Source: Lunularia cruciata (lineage: Eukaryota; Streptophyta; Marchantiopsida; Lunulariales; Lunulariaceae). From it: 64,000 bases of DNA. Under the pieces are notes generated by a model, which worked only from the letters and a program-made list of their open reading frames with translations, did no database searches and was not told the origin of the DNA. The translations under genes and the position numbers were made by a program. The stretch spans positions 38,406,593 through 38,470,592 of the forward strand of contig OX419759.1 in assembly GCA_948567375.1 (NCBI GenBank), read 5' to 3'. Below are positions 35,200 to 46,300 of this stretch, piece after piece. How positions within the stretch are numbered: the stretch's first letter is position 1; each line of letters starts with the position of its first letter.

Positions 35200-37660
35200 T
35201 AACTATAAGGAGCCATTATCATAAATTTGGATGACTTGATATTGATCTATCCATCTTAGTTGCAACTTTCAAAGAACTTCATTCTTTAATTGTCATAGAG
35301 TAAGACCAAGTCACCACCCTTTATTGCAACTTGTCTTATCTTCTTATCATGATGTTTATATGACTTGTCCCTCTTTTCTTCCAAGAACATTAATTGGTGA
35401 ATGGAAAGGTCCTGACTTTCCTCTTCTCTTAACCGGTCTTTAGATAGGATATGATGTGAAGGAATTTTAAACTCAATAGATAGAACTGGATGTACGCCAT
35501 AGGTGAGAAATAAGGCATGTGCCTAGTAATAATTTTCTCCATTGTAAGATGGGCTCACAAAGCTATTGGCAATTTGGTGTCATGATCATATGCATAATTC
35601 ACAAATCACCTTATTTAGGATTCTATAGGCCATTTGCCTTTTTTGTTTGTACATTTGTCTTTAGACTATATGGCATAGTATTTTGATGCTTTATTTGGAC
35701 CTGTTTGGTCAAAGCTTCCACCAATGCATTCAAGAAGTGTGTATCTCTATCACTAACAAATTCTAGATGGCATCCATACCTTGATACAATGTTTTGGAAG
35801 AAAAATTCTACCACTATGTTTGCATCATCCTTCGTGGTTACCTCAGCTTCTACCATTTTAGTTGCATAGCTTGTGGAAACCAATCTATAAATTGCTTCCT
35901 AGTATTCTTTGCGGATGGTTGCAAGGTCTTACAAAGTCTATCCTCACTTCCCAAAGGGGCCAAGGGAATAATGGGCCTTAAATGCCATTGGGTACTTAGA
36001 GTTGGTTTCCCCATTATTTGACAAGCATTTCACCTTTGGATAAATGTGTGGAATATTTATACATAGTTTGCCACCAATAACCAATTTTGAAAATTTTCTT
36101 CATTGTGTTCTTACGACCATGATGCCCTCCTAAAGTCTTAGCATGGAGTAATTGGATTACTCCCTCGACTTCATATAGGACTCTAAGCACCTTTAGAGGG
36201 TCTCATCTACTCCTAACTTAAATAGAATTCCACTATTGAGAGTTGGTAAGAGCATATTCTATGTAGGAAAACTACCCATGCTCAAGGTCCATCACATTAG
36301 GATAGTGTGAAGTCCAAATGAAATGGTACTTTGTTGCATACCAATTCCCTTGGACATTGTTAAACAGGGAAGTTCATCATTTAGAAAGTCATATTTTAAA
36401 GGTGTTTTTTGCTCTTTGGTTTCCAATCTTGACAAGTAATTTGCATTATCATGATGAGTGCCTTTTCTTACCTAGATTGTATAAATGAACTTTTGCAATA
36501 ACAAAACCCATTGTGCTATCCTTCCAAATATGTATGCCTTCTTAAACCAAAATTTTTAAAGCATAGTATTCAACATGAAAAAAAAATCACAACCCAAAAA
36601 GTAGTGTCAATTTTTTTATAGGTATAAACTAAACCTAAAGCTTCTCTTTCTATTGTACAATAATTTTGTTATGGCATAGAAAACTGAATGCTTGCATAAT
36701 AGAAGGATAATCCTTCTTATGGTCATCTTTTTGACTTAATACTACTCCTATAGCTAATGAAGCGGTATCTACATATACATCGAGGCCAATCAAGGGCCCT
36801 CATCATTGGTGCTTCCACTTGTTTAGTTCTCAAGTTAAGAAAGACATCTTCTTGTTCCTAAAGATAGTCTTTTGATTTCTTTAGTAGTTTTGTCAATAGA
36901 GCAATAAGGAGTACATACTTGGCAACAAACCTCCTCTAATACCTCACATATCCTAGGAAGGCTCAAGGTTCTTTGAGGTCTTTAGGTGATTCTAATGATT
37001 TTGATAGCCTTGATAGTCAATACTCTATGACTTTGAAATATTCCTTTTGTCATAAAAAAGAAAAACTTTTGGGATGTAAGGGTAACCTGATACTCTTGCA
37101 ATGCTCAAATTTTTTCCAAAGATATACCAGGTGGTCTTCTTTGGCCAAACATGCAGAAGTCATCTATACAATCCAACAAATTTCCAAAGGAGTCTTTAAA
37201 GATGGAATTCATCATCCTCTAAAATGTTGTTGTGGCATTACATAACCCAAAAGGCATTTGATTATAGGCATATGTAACCCAATCTATTGTGAAGATGGTT
37301 TTATCTTTATTTTCTTCTCTGATAAAGACTTGATTATATCCTAAAAAGCCATCAAAGAAGCTATAACATGCCGTACCTATAACACTTGATCTTATATGGC
37401 ATCACTAAAAGGAAAGGGATGGTGGAATTTCTTTGTAATTGAATTAAGCTTTGTGAAGTATTCACATACCCAAAATTTTCTAGTCTTCTTCTTGGGTACA
37501 ATCACTATGTGTGATACACATTCATTGCTTAAAACTAGAAGAATTATGCCCACTCAAAGATATTTGTCAATTTCATCATTTACTAACAAGGAGTACTTAG
37601 AATTCAATCTGTATTGGAATTGCCTTACAAGTATTGCTCCCTCCCTCAACTAGGTCAATA
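35200..37660 (-). mobile_element. Ty3/gypsy pol: RT, RNase H, integrase, decayed
   Basis: Minus strand, in order: RT start (KYSLLVNDEIDKYL and HIVIVPKKK, about 37480-37610); the DGF.GYNQ block (about 37330); PFGLCNATTTF and the palm motif CIDDF (about 37130-37250); RNase H with VYVDTASLAIGVVLSQKDD (about 36720-36780); the integrase zinc region with HAKTLGGHHG..KIGYWW (about 36060-36150); the integrase core with KMVEAEVTT..DDANIVVEFFFQNI..FVSDRDTHFLNA (about 35690-35860); and a C-terminal GDLVLLYDN motif (about 35300). PFGLCNA followed by DDF resembles Athila-type gypsy elements, from memory. Stops occur in most segments. The element belongs to the same family as the fragment at 62.2-63.6 kb, which has a near-identical RT start. 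Confidence 0.88.
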
Positions 37661-37724
37661 TGGTGTTCGACAAACTGCTTGGAATACCTTGTATTTGATT
37701 GATACTCTTGGCAAATATATATTG

Positions 37725-37885
37725 GAACTTAAAAAAAACAAGGCATACTCCTCATATTCCTTGAGCAAAACAAAATAAATCCTTTTTCAAATCAAAATTA
37801 CCAGCAAGAGTGAAAAAATCTATTAAAATATAATCTTAAAATATTGAAGGTTCTGTTCTAGCGATGCTGAATGCTCTGTTGAATG
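37725..37885. repeat. Left boundary block shared with the 57.9 kb permease fragment
   Basis: About 100-150 bp here, ending ttctgttctagcgatgctg then aatgctc, recur at about 57870-57977 at roughly 85-90% identity. At 57.98 kb the block joins directly to broken permease exon 6; here it lies about 1.4 kb beyond the permease stop. It is a landmark of duplication followed by deletion. Confidence 0.75.
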
Positions 37886-37889
37886 CTGA

Positions 37890-39300
37890 ATGCGTCCCCG
37901 GCCCTTCGGACCCACAAAGTATTTCGTGGTCTTTGGGCCGTCGAGAGCTTTGCATCTCCAGCCGATTATCTAAGTCTGCACCTCGGTACTTCATGGACGA
38001 TGCTCGTTCGCAAACAGGGATCTCATCCAAACGTTCCCCCACCTCCCAAAGAAAAATGCAGATTTTGTATTGTGGTGATTACCTAGCTTTTCTAAATGAA
38101 GACAGGCTTTCATGCAATGATTGTCTCCAGCAGTTTACATATGTTCTGCAAATTTCTTCTTTACAATAATCCAGTAACTTCTCTATAATGGACACTTGCA
38201 ATGAAAAGATATAAAGTAACTGCAATTTTCTACTTATCTCTTTGGCTGAGTCCTTTGTAGAAATAAAAGATTCTAGACAGTAACTTGGTACTTTAGTCTT
38301 CCAAATGCCATGACTCTACTTAATCAAATCTGAGAAGTGAATTTGTAACTTACAACAAGATCCGAAAGTCCCTGATAATTCCAACCCAGTAAAATCTTGC
38401 GCTTAACTGTATTTGTATTTCTGCTTCGCGGCAGCTCGAAGGATTTGGTGGATTCTTTGAAGAATCCTATTCGTTCTGTGTATTCTTACAAATATCATAC
38501 TAAGTGTTTTCATGACAATGACTTCCGTTGGTACGAAATTTGAAACAGGTTCTTAAATCCAAATGGAAACTTACATCTATAAGTGTTGACATCTTGCTTA
38601 CTGGTCTTAACTAGTAGTAGAAAAGTTTCTAATTATGGGAGACTAACAACGCGCTGATTTGTGTTGTTCTCGTTTCCGTGGATTTCCAGTATGGGAAATT
38701 GTTGCAAGGGTTGTTATTAGCATGCTTCTCACAGTAGAGCCACTGCTATCCCAACACTGGAGTGCCGGGTCACCTGCTACTAACGTCTCGTTTCTCGCAG
38801 GCTTGACTTCCGGGCCATTACTTTGTGTCGACTGAAAACTAGACACTAGATCCACAGTGTCTGTGTCACAGAGATATGAAACTAAATCTTTCTTTGTTTT
38901 GGGAGTCACCTCCACTTCTTACGTACTAGTACTATCAAACCTAAGTCCATCCACTGTACTCAGTGGACAAGTTGTATTCCGGTTGCATGTCACAAAAGTA
39001 TGGAACGAAATCTTTCTTTGTCTTGGGAGTTACCTCCACTTCTAATACTATCAAACCTGGGTCCATCCAGAGAACTCAGAGGATAAGTTGTATTCCGGTG
39101 GCAGACACTGAGAAAAACCATAATTGAAGTTAACAATGGTGAAACAATATGGCAAGAAAGAAGATGTTTCCGAAAGAGAATTATATTAAATTGGAGACAA
39201 ACACAAATGAAAATTATACACTAAACTCCACGATTGCACCCCGGAGAACAGATCAACTAAACAAATGTCAGTTGCTTCTCTAAGTTGTGGTTCTTAGTCA
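37890..39300. other. Region downstream of the permease gene
   Basis: No confident gene. A minus-strand frame of 90 codons at 38643-38915 (Ser/Thr-rich) and a plus-strand frame at 37864-38169 are unrecognised. Part of the first lies in the 124-bp duplication described separately. The last few hundred bases should include the permease 3' UTR. Confidence 0.35.
38864..39105. repeat. Tandem duplication, period about 124 bp
   Basis: 38864-38987 and 38988-39105 share tgtcac, aatctttctttg, cctccacttct, ctatcaaacct and gttgtattccgg in order; they are about 80% alike. Confidence 0.85.
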
Positions 39301-39306
39301 TTTCTG

Positions 39307-41579
39307 CTAGTCAGCATTACCATCGAAAGGTACATAATGCTTACTTGCAGCTTTTATGTCCACTGCTGAGCCTAGGAACGCGCAAAGCGAAACTAAAAGA
39401 CAAGCTAGCATGAGTAACCACAAGAACCACCACCTCCAACTGAAACACTGTATCTCTACTCGTATCATGTATATACGCACGGGGAAATAGACACTTAAAG
39501 GGAAGAATCCTAAGGCCCCCAATATGCCCATGATGCTGTTGAAAAACGGCAACAATGTCGCGATGAATGTGGTGAAGCCTACAAAAACTGACCTCCAAAC
39601 GAGAACACCTAAATTTACTCTTACCAACCCGACATAAGGCAAGGAGAAAGCAAAAGTCTTGACATTGCGGCCTGGTCGAAAGAAACATCCCCTAGCGTGG
39701 CCTTCAACAAAAGCGTAAAGGGGTTGTGCAAAAACCTGAAGAAAGTTCACATAAAGAAGAGTTGTTAGGTGTAAGCCCGTTGAGTTGAACAGGTGTCAGA
39801 ATACACTTGGCTTGGATAACAACTTAACATAGGCGACTTTATGAATAAGGACCTTCTAAACCAAAGAAAGTCGTACGTTACCTGAAAGGCTCCACAGAGG
39901 TGTACGACGATGCATAAGTTCCCGAATACCACTAATCGGTACGGTTCGTAGAATCCGAAACCCGTGAGCAAGTTTCCAGGAGCTGCATTTCCAAAAGCAG
40001 CATATCCAAAACATCCCACGGACAGGTAGAATAATGTACAAGTTACGTTGGTGACTAGCGCAACCTTCCTCATCGTTCTATTTTCTGCTGGAGGTCGTCT
40101 AAGTGTATCCTGGTTTTATTGCAAAACAGAAAGATGGTCAGTCCACTACAAAAAGTGAGCTTGTGCATAAATCAATTAGACATAAACCTCGAGAGTTTAG
40201 AAACTATTTGAACTCTAAATGAAAATGTTTACTCACTTGAATGTTGATCAAAATTATTATGAAGCCATAGGCAAAAGCAATATCGCCCATAGCCGAAAAC
40301 GTTTTCCACATCTTTTCAGCATGAGAGTATTCACCCTTTTCGGAGCCGACTGGAGAACCCCCTAGAGTTCCATGAGAATGCCCGCCATGGAATGTCTTGA
40401 CAATACTCAGAGCTAAACCTATGCCTGCATATGAAAAGGACATCACAGCGGCCACAACCGACAACCACCAGGCCTCTGCCAAGTTTGGGATCTGAGAGAA
40501 TACGATCTGTATAAACCCAAAAATCAACATATATATATTGCTGGACACTTTGCAGCTCGCGTTGTGTCCCTCCTCGTGGAAGCACACAGCACGTTTAACA
40601 GCCCTGCCACAAAGAGACACACAGTATCTGAGATCAAGTTCCCTGAACCTGAGATGGGACGCTTTGTGAGCTGAGAGGACAATGAAAGGAAAATCTGAAT
40701 CCTTACACCATGCTGGTGGCTGCTGTGATTGTATATCCCACACAAACACCGAAAAGATTTATGTACTGAACGAGGCCGCACACAAACGTCTCCACTCGCC
40801 CTGCGAACAGATTCAAACTGCATTTCATTAATCGGACATCACTCAGTGTTAATCCTAACCGTCTGAGAATTTCCCTCTGGTGAACGGACGAGAAAACTGT
40901 AGACAGTTCCTATGATTGCCAGCAAACAAATGATTAGTGATTGACACTTGAGCTTCAGGTTGACGGTTAAGTGACCTCTCCCACGGTTTCTAATACATAT
41001 GATATCTCCAGATGGTATCTGATGCGTATACACCAATTACATAAACTAGACGCACCTAGATATGCTTTAACAGCATCCATGTAGGTGTATAGCCTCCTTC
41101 CCGATACAGGGTCCATGTAACGATAAGAATCGGCAAGTAGAATGGATGTCAAGTATGTAATCACGGCGAAACCGAAGTTCACCAGCGGGCCAGCTATCCA
41201 GCCAAGTTGAGCAACACTCCAAGCCAAACTAAGCACTCCAGATCCTATCACAGCCGTGATAGCGTGTGCAGAGGCTGTGAGGAACGTTCCTGCTCACAAC
41301 ATTGTACAGTAAGAGAAACGAAGCATGTAAGTAAGTAGGAGAGGACATTGAGTTCAGATGCAAGTGTTCATTGTATTCAAGAACGGGCCCTTTGGAAGTT
41401 CCACGAGTGAGATGTGTGACGATCATTGTGTCTCTCACCTCATCCGAAGATTGAGTAGACAACATACCTGAACGTCTTGGACGTCCATCATCGTCGACCT
41501 CCACCGTGATCTCATCTTGTACGGGGTCTTGTGCTGAACTCGGAGCCAATTCTACATCTGACTTCTGTGAGTAACTCAT
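39307..41579 (-). CDS. AAP: Amino acid permease (AAP type), six exons, intact
   Basis: A proton-coupled amino acid importer of the plasma membrane (AAAP family), by homology. Exons (minus): 41579-41468, 41289-41056, 40800-40707, 40603-40237, 40109-39882 and 39735-39307. All introns are GT..AG and all phases match; total 1464 nt, 487 aa, the usual AAP length. The N-terminus (residues 1-37) is acidic and hydrophilic. The first membrane segment holds the family signature TASAHAITAVIGSGVLSLAW (about residues 40-60). Later landmarks are YTITAATSMVAVKR (about 135-155), FSQIPN, GDIAFAYGFIIILINIQ (about 253-269), CFGYAAFGNAAPGNLL (about 300-315) and, near the end, GFFPLSVYFPVRIYMI (about 425-440). 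Ten to eleven membrane segments are expected. MSYSQ was taken as start; an upstream in-frame Met (41636) lies in the likely 5' UTR. No frameshift or stop is present. Broken relatives lie at 51.7, 54.3 and 58.0 kb. Confidence 0.95.
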
Positions 41580-41718
41580 TTTACGAGATAAGAGATTACC
41601 CAATGTCCTGCAATCAATCACTCCCTTACCTTTCACCCACCAGAAAGCTTGCGCCAGTGTCTCGAGGAGAACCTGATTAATAAACTTACTACACTGATGC
41701 TGAGACTCATGTGAGCAG

Positions 41719-41727
41719 CCTTATAAG
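41719..41727 (-). promoter_or_regulatory. Probable TATA box of the permease gene
   Basis: On the minus strand TTATAAGG lies about 140 bp upstream of the chosen ATG. The related segments at 42.3 kb and 52.2-52.3 kb also keep a tttata element at the corresponding place, which supports a functional role. Confidence 0.5.
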
Positions 41728-41747
41728 ATCTGCATGCTCATGGGCTC

Positions 41748-41780
41748 GGCTCGGCTGCAACTCATGCCTACAGCCGAGCC
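41748..41780. promoter_or_regulatory. GC-rich inverted repeat in the permease promoter
   Basis: Arms ggctcggctg (41748-41757) and cagccgagcc (41771-41780) are perfectly complementary around a 13-nt loop, just upstream of the TATA-like box. The duplicated promoter at about 42405-42440 keeps the left arm fully and the right arm with a mismatch. Confidence 0.6.
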
Positions 41781-41963
41781 TCAAGTAGTCATATGTGGCG
41801 ATCACCCACGTACGTACGTCCTCCCCCGCATGGCTTCCGCTGGGTATGATATTTGGGGTGAGTAAGGACAAGCTTTATAATGGGGGCCATCGGCGAGACA
41901 TTAAATCTTTAATAACCCGAATTTTGTGTTCTATTTCCTATCAACTTTCGATGGAAATGTGTC

Positions 41964-42165
41964 TTTGCATACATAAAGGATATAGAGTGCATATATACTG
42001 GTGCACGCACTCTTGCCTGCATAAGTATACGTTTGCATACATACAGGATATGGAGTGCATATATACTGGTGCACGCACTCTTGCCTGCATAAGTATACAT
42101 TCACTAGGATATAGAGTGCATACATACTGGTGCGCGCACTCTTGCCTGCATAAGTACACATTCAC
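41964..42165. repeat. Minisatellite, three units of 62-68 bp
   Basis: Three units start near 41964, 42032 and 42100, each with ggatatrgagtgcatayatactggtg and gcactcttgcctgcataagta. Related single sequences occur at about 42845-42875 and 51555-51600. The many overlapping short open frames here are by-products of the repeat. Confidence 0.85.
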
Positions 42166-42249
42166 TCTTAGACGCAAACAAGAGGCGCAGTTCAGTGCGG
42201 TTTTGTCTGAGCCATTGGGGAATTAAAGTTGAGATGTGGACAAAGCAGA

Positions 42250-42660
42250 CAGGATTACTCAATGTCCCGGAATCAATCACTCCTTTGCATTACACCCACC
42301 AAAAGCCTTGTCCCACTGTGCCCAGGAGCAACCGCTTTATAAGTTTTCCATCCATGCTTATGCTGCGACTCATCTAAGCAGCCTTAGAAGTTCTCCATCA
42401 TGGGCTCGGCTCGGCTGCAACTCATGCCAGCAGTCGAGCCGATAGTCATCTGAGTCCTATGTGCCAATCACCCATGTACGTACGTCCGCCTTCGCATACC
42501 TTCTGCGGGGTGTGATATTTGGGGTGAGTTAGGACGAGCTTTAGAATCGGAGGCATCTGTCCACCTATTCGGAGGGGAGGCAATCGGCGAAACATTAGAT
42601 CTTTTCCATTTTGTACAAGTTTTCGAGAAAAATGTGTCTTTACATACAGGATACGACGGA
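42250..42660. repeat. Duplicated permease promoter segment
   Basis: Matches about 41595-41960 in the same orientation: attactcaatgtcc.g.aatcaatcac, cacccaccaaaag, ttataag, atgggctcggctcggctgcaactcatgcc, cccaygtacgtacgtcc, tgatatttggggtgagt and atcggcgaaacatta. No permease exon follows it directly, so it is a duplicated regulatory region or the stub of a second gene. Confidence 0.85.
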
Positions 42661-43285
42661 ATGAAAACCACCAGGATGTCCTCGTCTTCATAAACCTCTG
42701 AAGAAGGATACGCAACAACCTATTCAATATGTGAAGAGTCAGCCGAATGGTTTCTTCTTGAGTTACGTCATGGAATCCTGGTCAGTAACAACAAATAACG
42801 GTGGAATTCAAATGGGAAATGGGCAGCCTATTAATGTGTTGATTGAGTGCATATACACTGGTACACGCACATTTGCACTCTTGGTTTCACCTTATTTCCT
42901 AGCGGTGGCCAGAAGATTAAAGGTGAGACGTGGACAAGTCAAGAGGCGCAGTTCAGAGCGGTTTTGTCTGTGCGATTAGGTATTACATTTGTGATGTGGA
43001 CAAACTAGACAGGGACTAAAATAGCCGTGTGGAACAAGTGTGTGCATGTGTTTGAATGCTTTATATATCACACATATAGTAAATAATGCGGACAAAATAA
43101 GAGAAATATGGAATATTTACAAACTGGAAACTAGCTACTTGCAAGCTCTCCCCGAACGTAACTAAAAAATCTACAAGTTAAGGTAATGCACAAAACCTCC
43201 AGCGAAATATGATAAGCTTGACTTATAATAAGGCAGGCGAACCAAAACACCCTGTTTACCTCACTAACGTAATTGAAACGACAAG
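42660..43285. other. Flank of the duplicated promoter
   Basis: No gene. About 43020-43260 recurs in inverted orientation at about 51200-51450, and 42780-42875 is partly repeated near 51485-51545. Confidence 0.5.
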
Positions 43286-43288
43286 TTA

Positions 43289-43376
43289 AACTCCTTTTCT
43301 GTTTCAACTTACACTATAAGTTTCATAGGAAATTTCCTCTGAAAGTTATAGTGTAGTTGGAAACAGAAAAGGAGTT
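43289..43376. repeat. Strong 88-nt hairpin, 37-bp arms
   Basis: Arms 43289-43325 and 43340-43376 are complementary over 37 bp with three to five mismatches around a 14-nt loop. Left arm begins aactccttttctgttt; right arm ends aaacagaaaaggagtt. The size fits a MITE remnant or a small-RNA precursor. No transposase or clear target-site duplication seen. Confidence 0.8.
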
Positions 43377-43379
43377 CAA

Positions 43380-46300
43380 AAAATAATAGAAAATATGGTA
43401 TATAATTTTAGTAAGAATGTTTAATTAGAGATATATTTTTATTAAAATAAAATTTAAAAATGATGTATATTTTAATCATTAGTAAAAGGTACATTTAATG
43501 ATTTAATTTAATTTCTATAATTTAGTTGATTTTATATATTTTTATTTTAATACATAATAAAAATATAAAATTTTCCATGATATACTTAGAGATATTTAAT
43601 GTTAAATTGGTGAATAATAATAAAATTATATATTTTTATTCAATACACAAATTCTTAATATTTTAACTTATTTTTTTACATAAAAATATGTAATTTTAAA
43701 TTATTTTTTCAAAAAAATATTTTATGACAACAAGATAAAATCATAAATACATCCAAATTATGGAAAATAAGATGTGAGCCTATGTTAAAATATAATAATT
43801 TAGATGATTTAAAGATGTTACTCTTAAGAATGTAAATAAACAATACAGAAAAATGAATCATTGGGTGTGAGTCTTAAGTAGAAACACAATCTTTGGGTGA
43901 TTAAAATTTTTTATCTGTTCTCTAATAGAATTATAGAAATACTACTATTCCATAATAGAAAAATAAATCTGGAAATAAAAATTACAGAGTATTACTTTAA
44001 AAAACACTTTAATTTCTTTGAAGACCCTATCTTTTCTACTATATGAATTTTGGAATGTATTCAGTAATTTTGTGTATGAAATATTATTTACTTGAGTTTG
44101 CAATTTATAACATATTTAGGCAATTCTTGCAAGATATCTTTAGAAATTTTGATAAAATCAATTGAAATTTTTAGCACATTGTTTTGGCATGGATATTTTG
44201 TATCCCTCTTTTACATGATTCTCTACACTAGTTTTACACATTGTGGCTCAAGACTCCTCCTCACTCCTCTGATTTTCCTTCTTCAATTGCTCCGCTCTCC
44301 CCTTTAGCCTTCTTTGAGATGCAACACTTTTTAGAAAAGGTTATGGTACCTACTACCCCGATGACCTGAGGCATGGCTGCTTGAGATACCTGGATAGATG
44401 ATTCTAATTTGATTGTAAATATAGGTAATTCTTACTCCACTCTTGGTTAACTCTCTATTAAACCTAGAAGGCTAGTCTCTTCAAGTACTCACTTCCATAG
44501 GTACTTCTTTCTCCGCTCTTTGTCAACTCTCTATTACACCTAGAAAGCTAGTCCCTTCAAGTACATGCTTCCTTGTCCCTTTAAGGGTAAGTGGATCTTG
44601 GGTATTCATTGATTGAGTACCTCCTGCAACATTTCATCTTGAGTTGATTGAAATATGCACTACAATTTTCTAGTTCATCATCAAGAAGTTAGTTGATTCT
44701 TCTTCTTCTCCTTCCCCCTAAAAATTGCACATCTAATTTGCATTGGGAGTCTTAATATGTGTATGTATAGGAAAAGAGATATATATGTCCACTACCTGGA
44801 ATTTCTATGGATTTTAATTGATTTTTTGCCAATTCAAACTCCTTTGTCACTCGAGTGAGGTCTCTCACGAGTCTTCTTCTCTGGCTTCTATAATCTAGAG
44901 GGTAGCCTAAAACTCATTCTGCTTTGTGTCAAGCAGCTACTTCTAGGTTGTGTGCAATACACCTTCAACATCTTCATCATATGAAGTAGATTTGGTCCCC
45001 TACTCTATCAAATTGAAAATCGTAGAGAATTTTGAATGGGGTTGTGAAGGAGCTCTATAAGTTCCATTCTAATATTATGCAATCAAATTTCTCCTCATAG
45101 TTTCCTCTATCCTTTGATTGGTGCAAATCCACCATAGTGGGTATGGGTTTGAGTGAGGTTCATAGCTGGTATGACATGACTTTGTTAGGTTCTTCCTTGC
45201 TTGGAGTGGCTCTCATGGACACTTGGGTTAGACCTGTGGTGGCTTGATAGGTCCAAAATGCTAAGTATTTGTCTTGTTTTCTTCCTCTTTTGGTGTGAGT
45301 AAATCAAGTATCCATAAATATGATATAAGTAGAGGAAAATTCTAGTAAATATACCTCTCCCATCACTTCTGGCTAGGTTTTATGGAGTCTTGGTAGCCTA
45401 GTTAACATTTCTTGTAATCTACTCGAGTTAACCTTCTTGTATAAACTATGGCACCTACTAGTACATCTACCCAAGTCTTGCTAATATTTGGGTGGATAAT
45501 GTGGAATATTGAGAAAAGGGACTTGAATACCACTACCCTAATTTTTTACAATCCAACCAAATCTATATCCTTCTCTTGAGTTGTAAGCATCTTCCTCAAG
45601 CATAATAAGGGTGGCAGAATCTAGATCTCCATCCCTTGGTGGTAATCAATTTTCTACCTTCTTTATTTTGTATACATCTATGATAAGTCTATATCCTAAA
45701 TATTGATAACTCCTTGAATGGTAAAGTATATCCTAGGGAGAACATTCACACTAATTCATTGTTTTATCATCCCATCCATTCTAAATTCCCTTGGAACATC
45801 TAGAAAATACTCCAACATCTATGACAATCAAGTATTTTATCAATACATTCATATGGATCTTCTTCTTAAGCAAAAGCTTGGATGTTTGCTTTGATCTTGT
45901 CATAGTTCTTCAGATTAATCTCCAATCTGCAGAATGCAACCAATTGTTCCACTCTATCTTCTTCACTCAATTCCTCTTGCTCTTGTAATGCGGTTGGCTG
46001 ATGAATGCTTAACAATTCAAAGTGCACCTAGTCAGGTCAAGTTCTAAGTATTTCACTATTCAAATGAGGTTTGGATTTTCTCTCCTCACATATGGTATAA
46101 GGTACTCTCATGAAAGTATGCAATATATCTTGCACCCCACAATGACTCACAAGGACCTTCTAATAGATAAATTTTACACTTGTGTACAGTCTGCATTGTT
46201 TGTGTGTACCTTTGGATATGGGCATAGGTTGTTTCTGGATCCAATGTGGGTTGGTCACCCATCATAATCAAATTTGCACTAATATTGATGTCTGCTAGCC

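Noticed and set aside
41596..41636. Upstream in-frame Met for the permease (MKGKGVIDCR...)
   Set aside because: The segment lacks family similarity and overlaps the duplicated upstream region; MSYSQ at 41579 is the better start.
41964..42165. CRISPR-like repeat-spacer array
   Set aside because: Nearly the whole unit is repeated, with no variable spacers, in a plant nuclear context; it is a minisatellite.
41909..42177. Several overlapping minus-strand open frames with Tyr/Ala/Gly/Lys repeats
   Set aside because: They are translations of the 62-68-bp minisatellite in different frames, not a gene.
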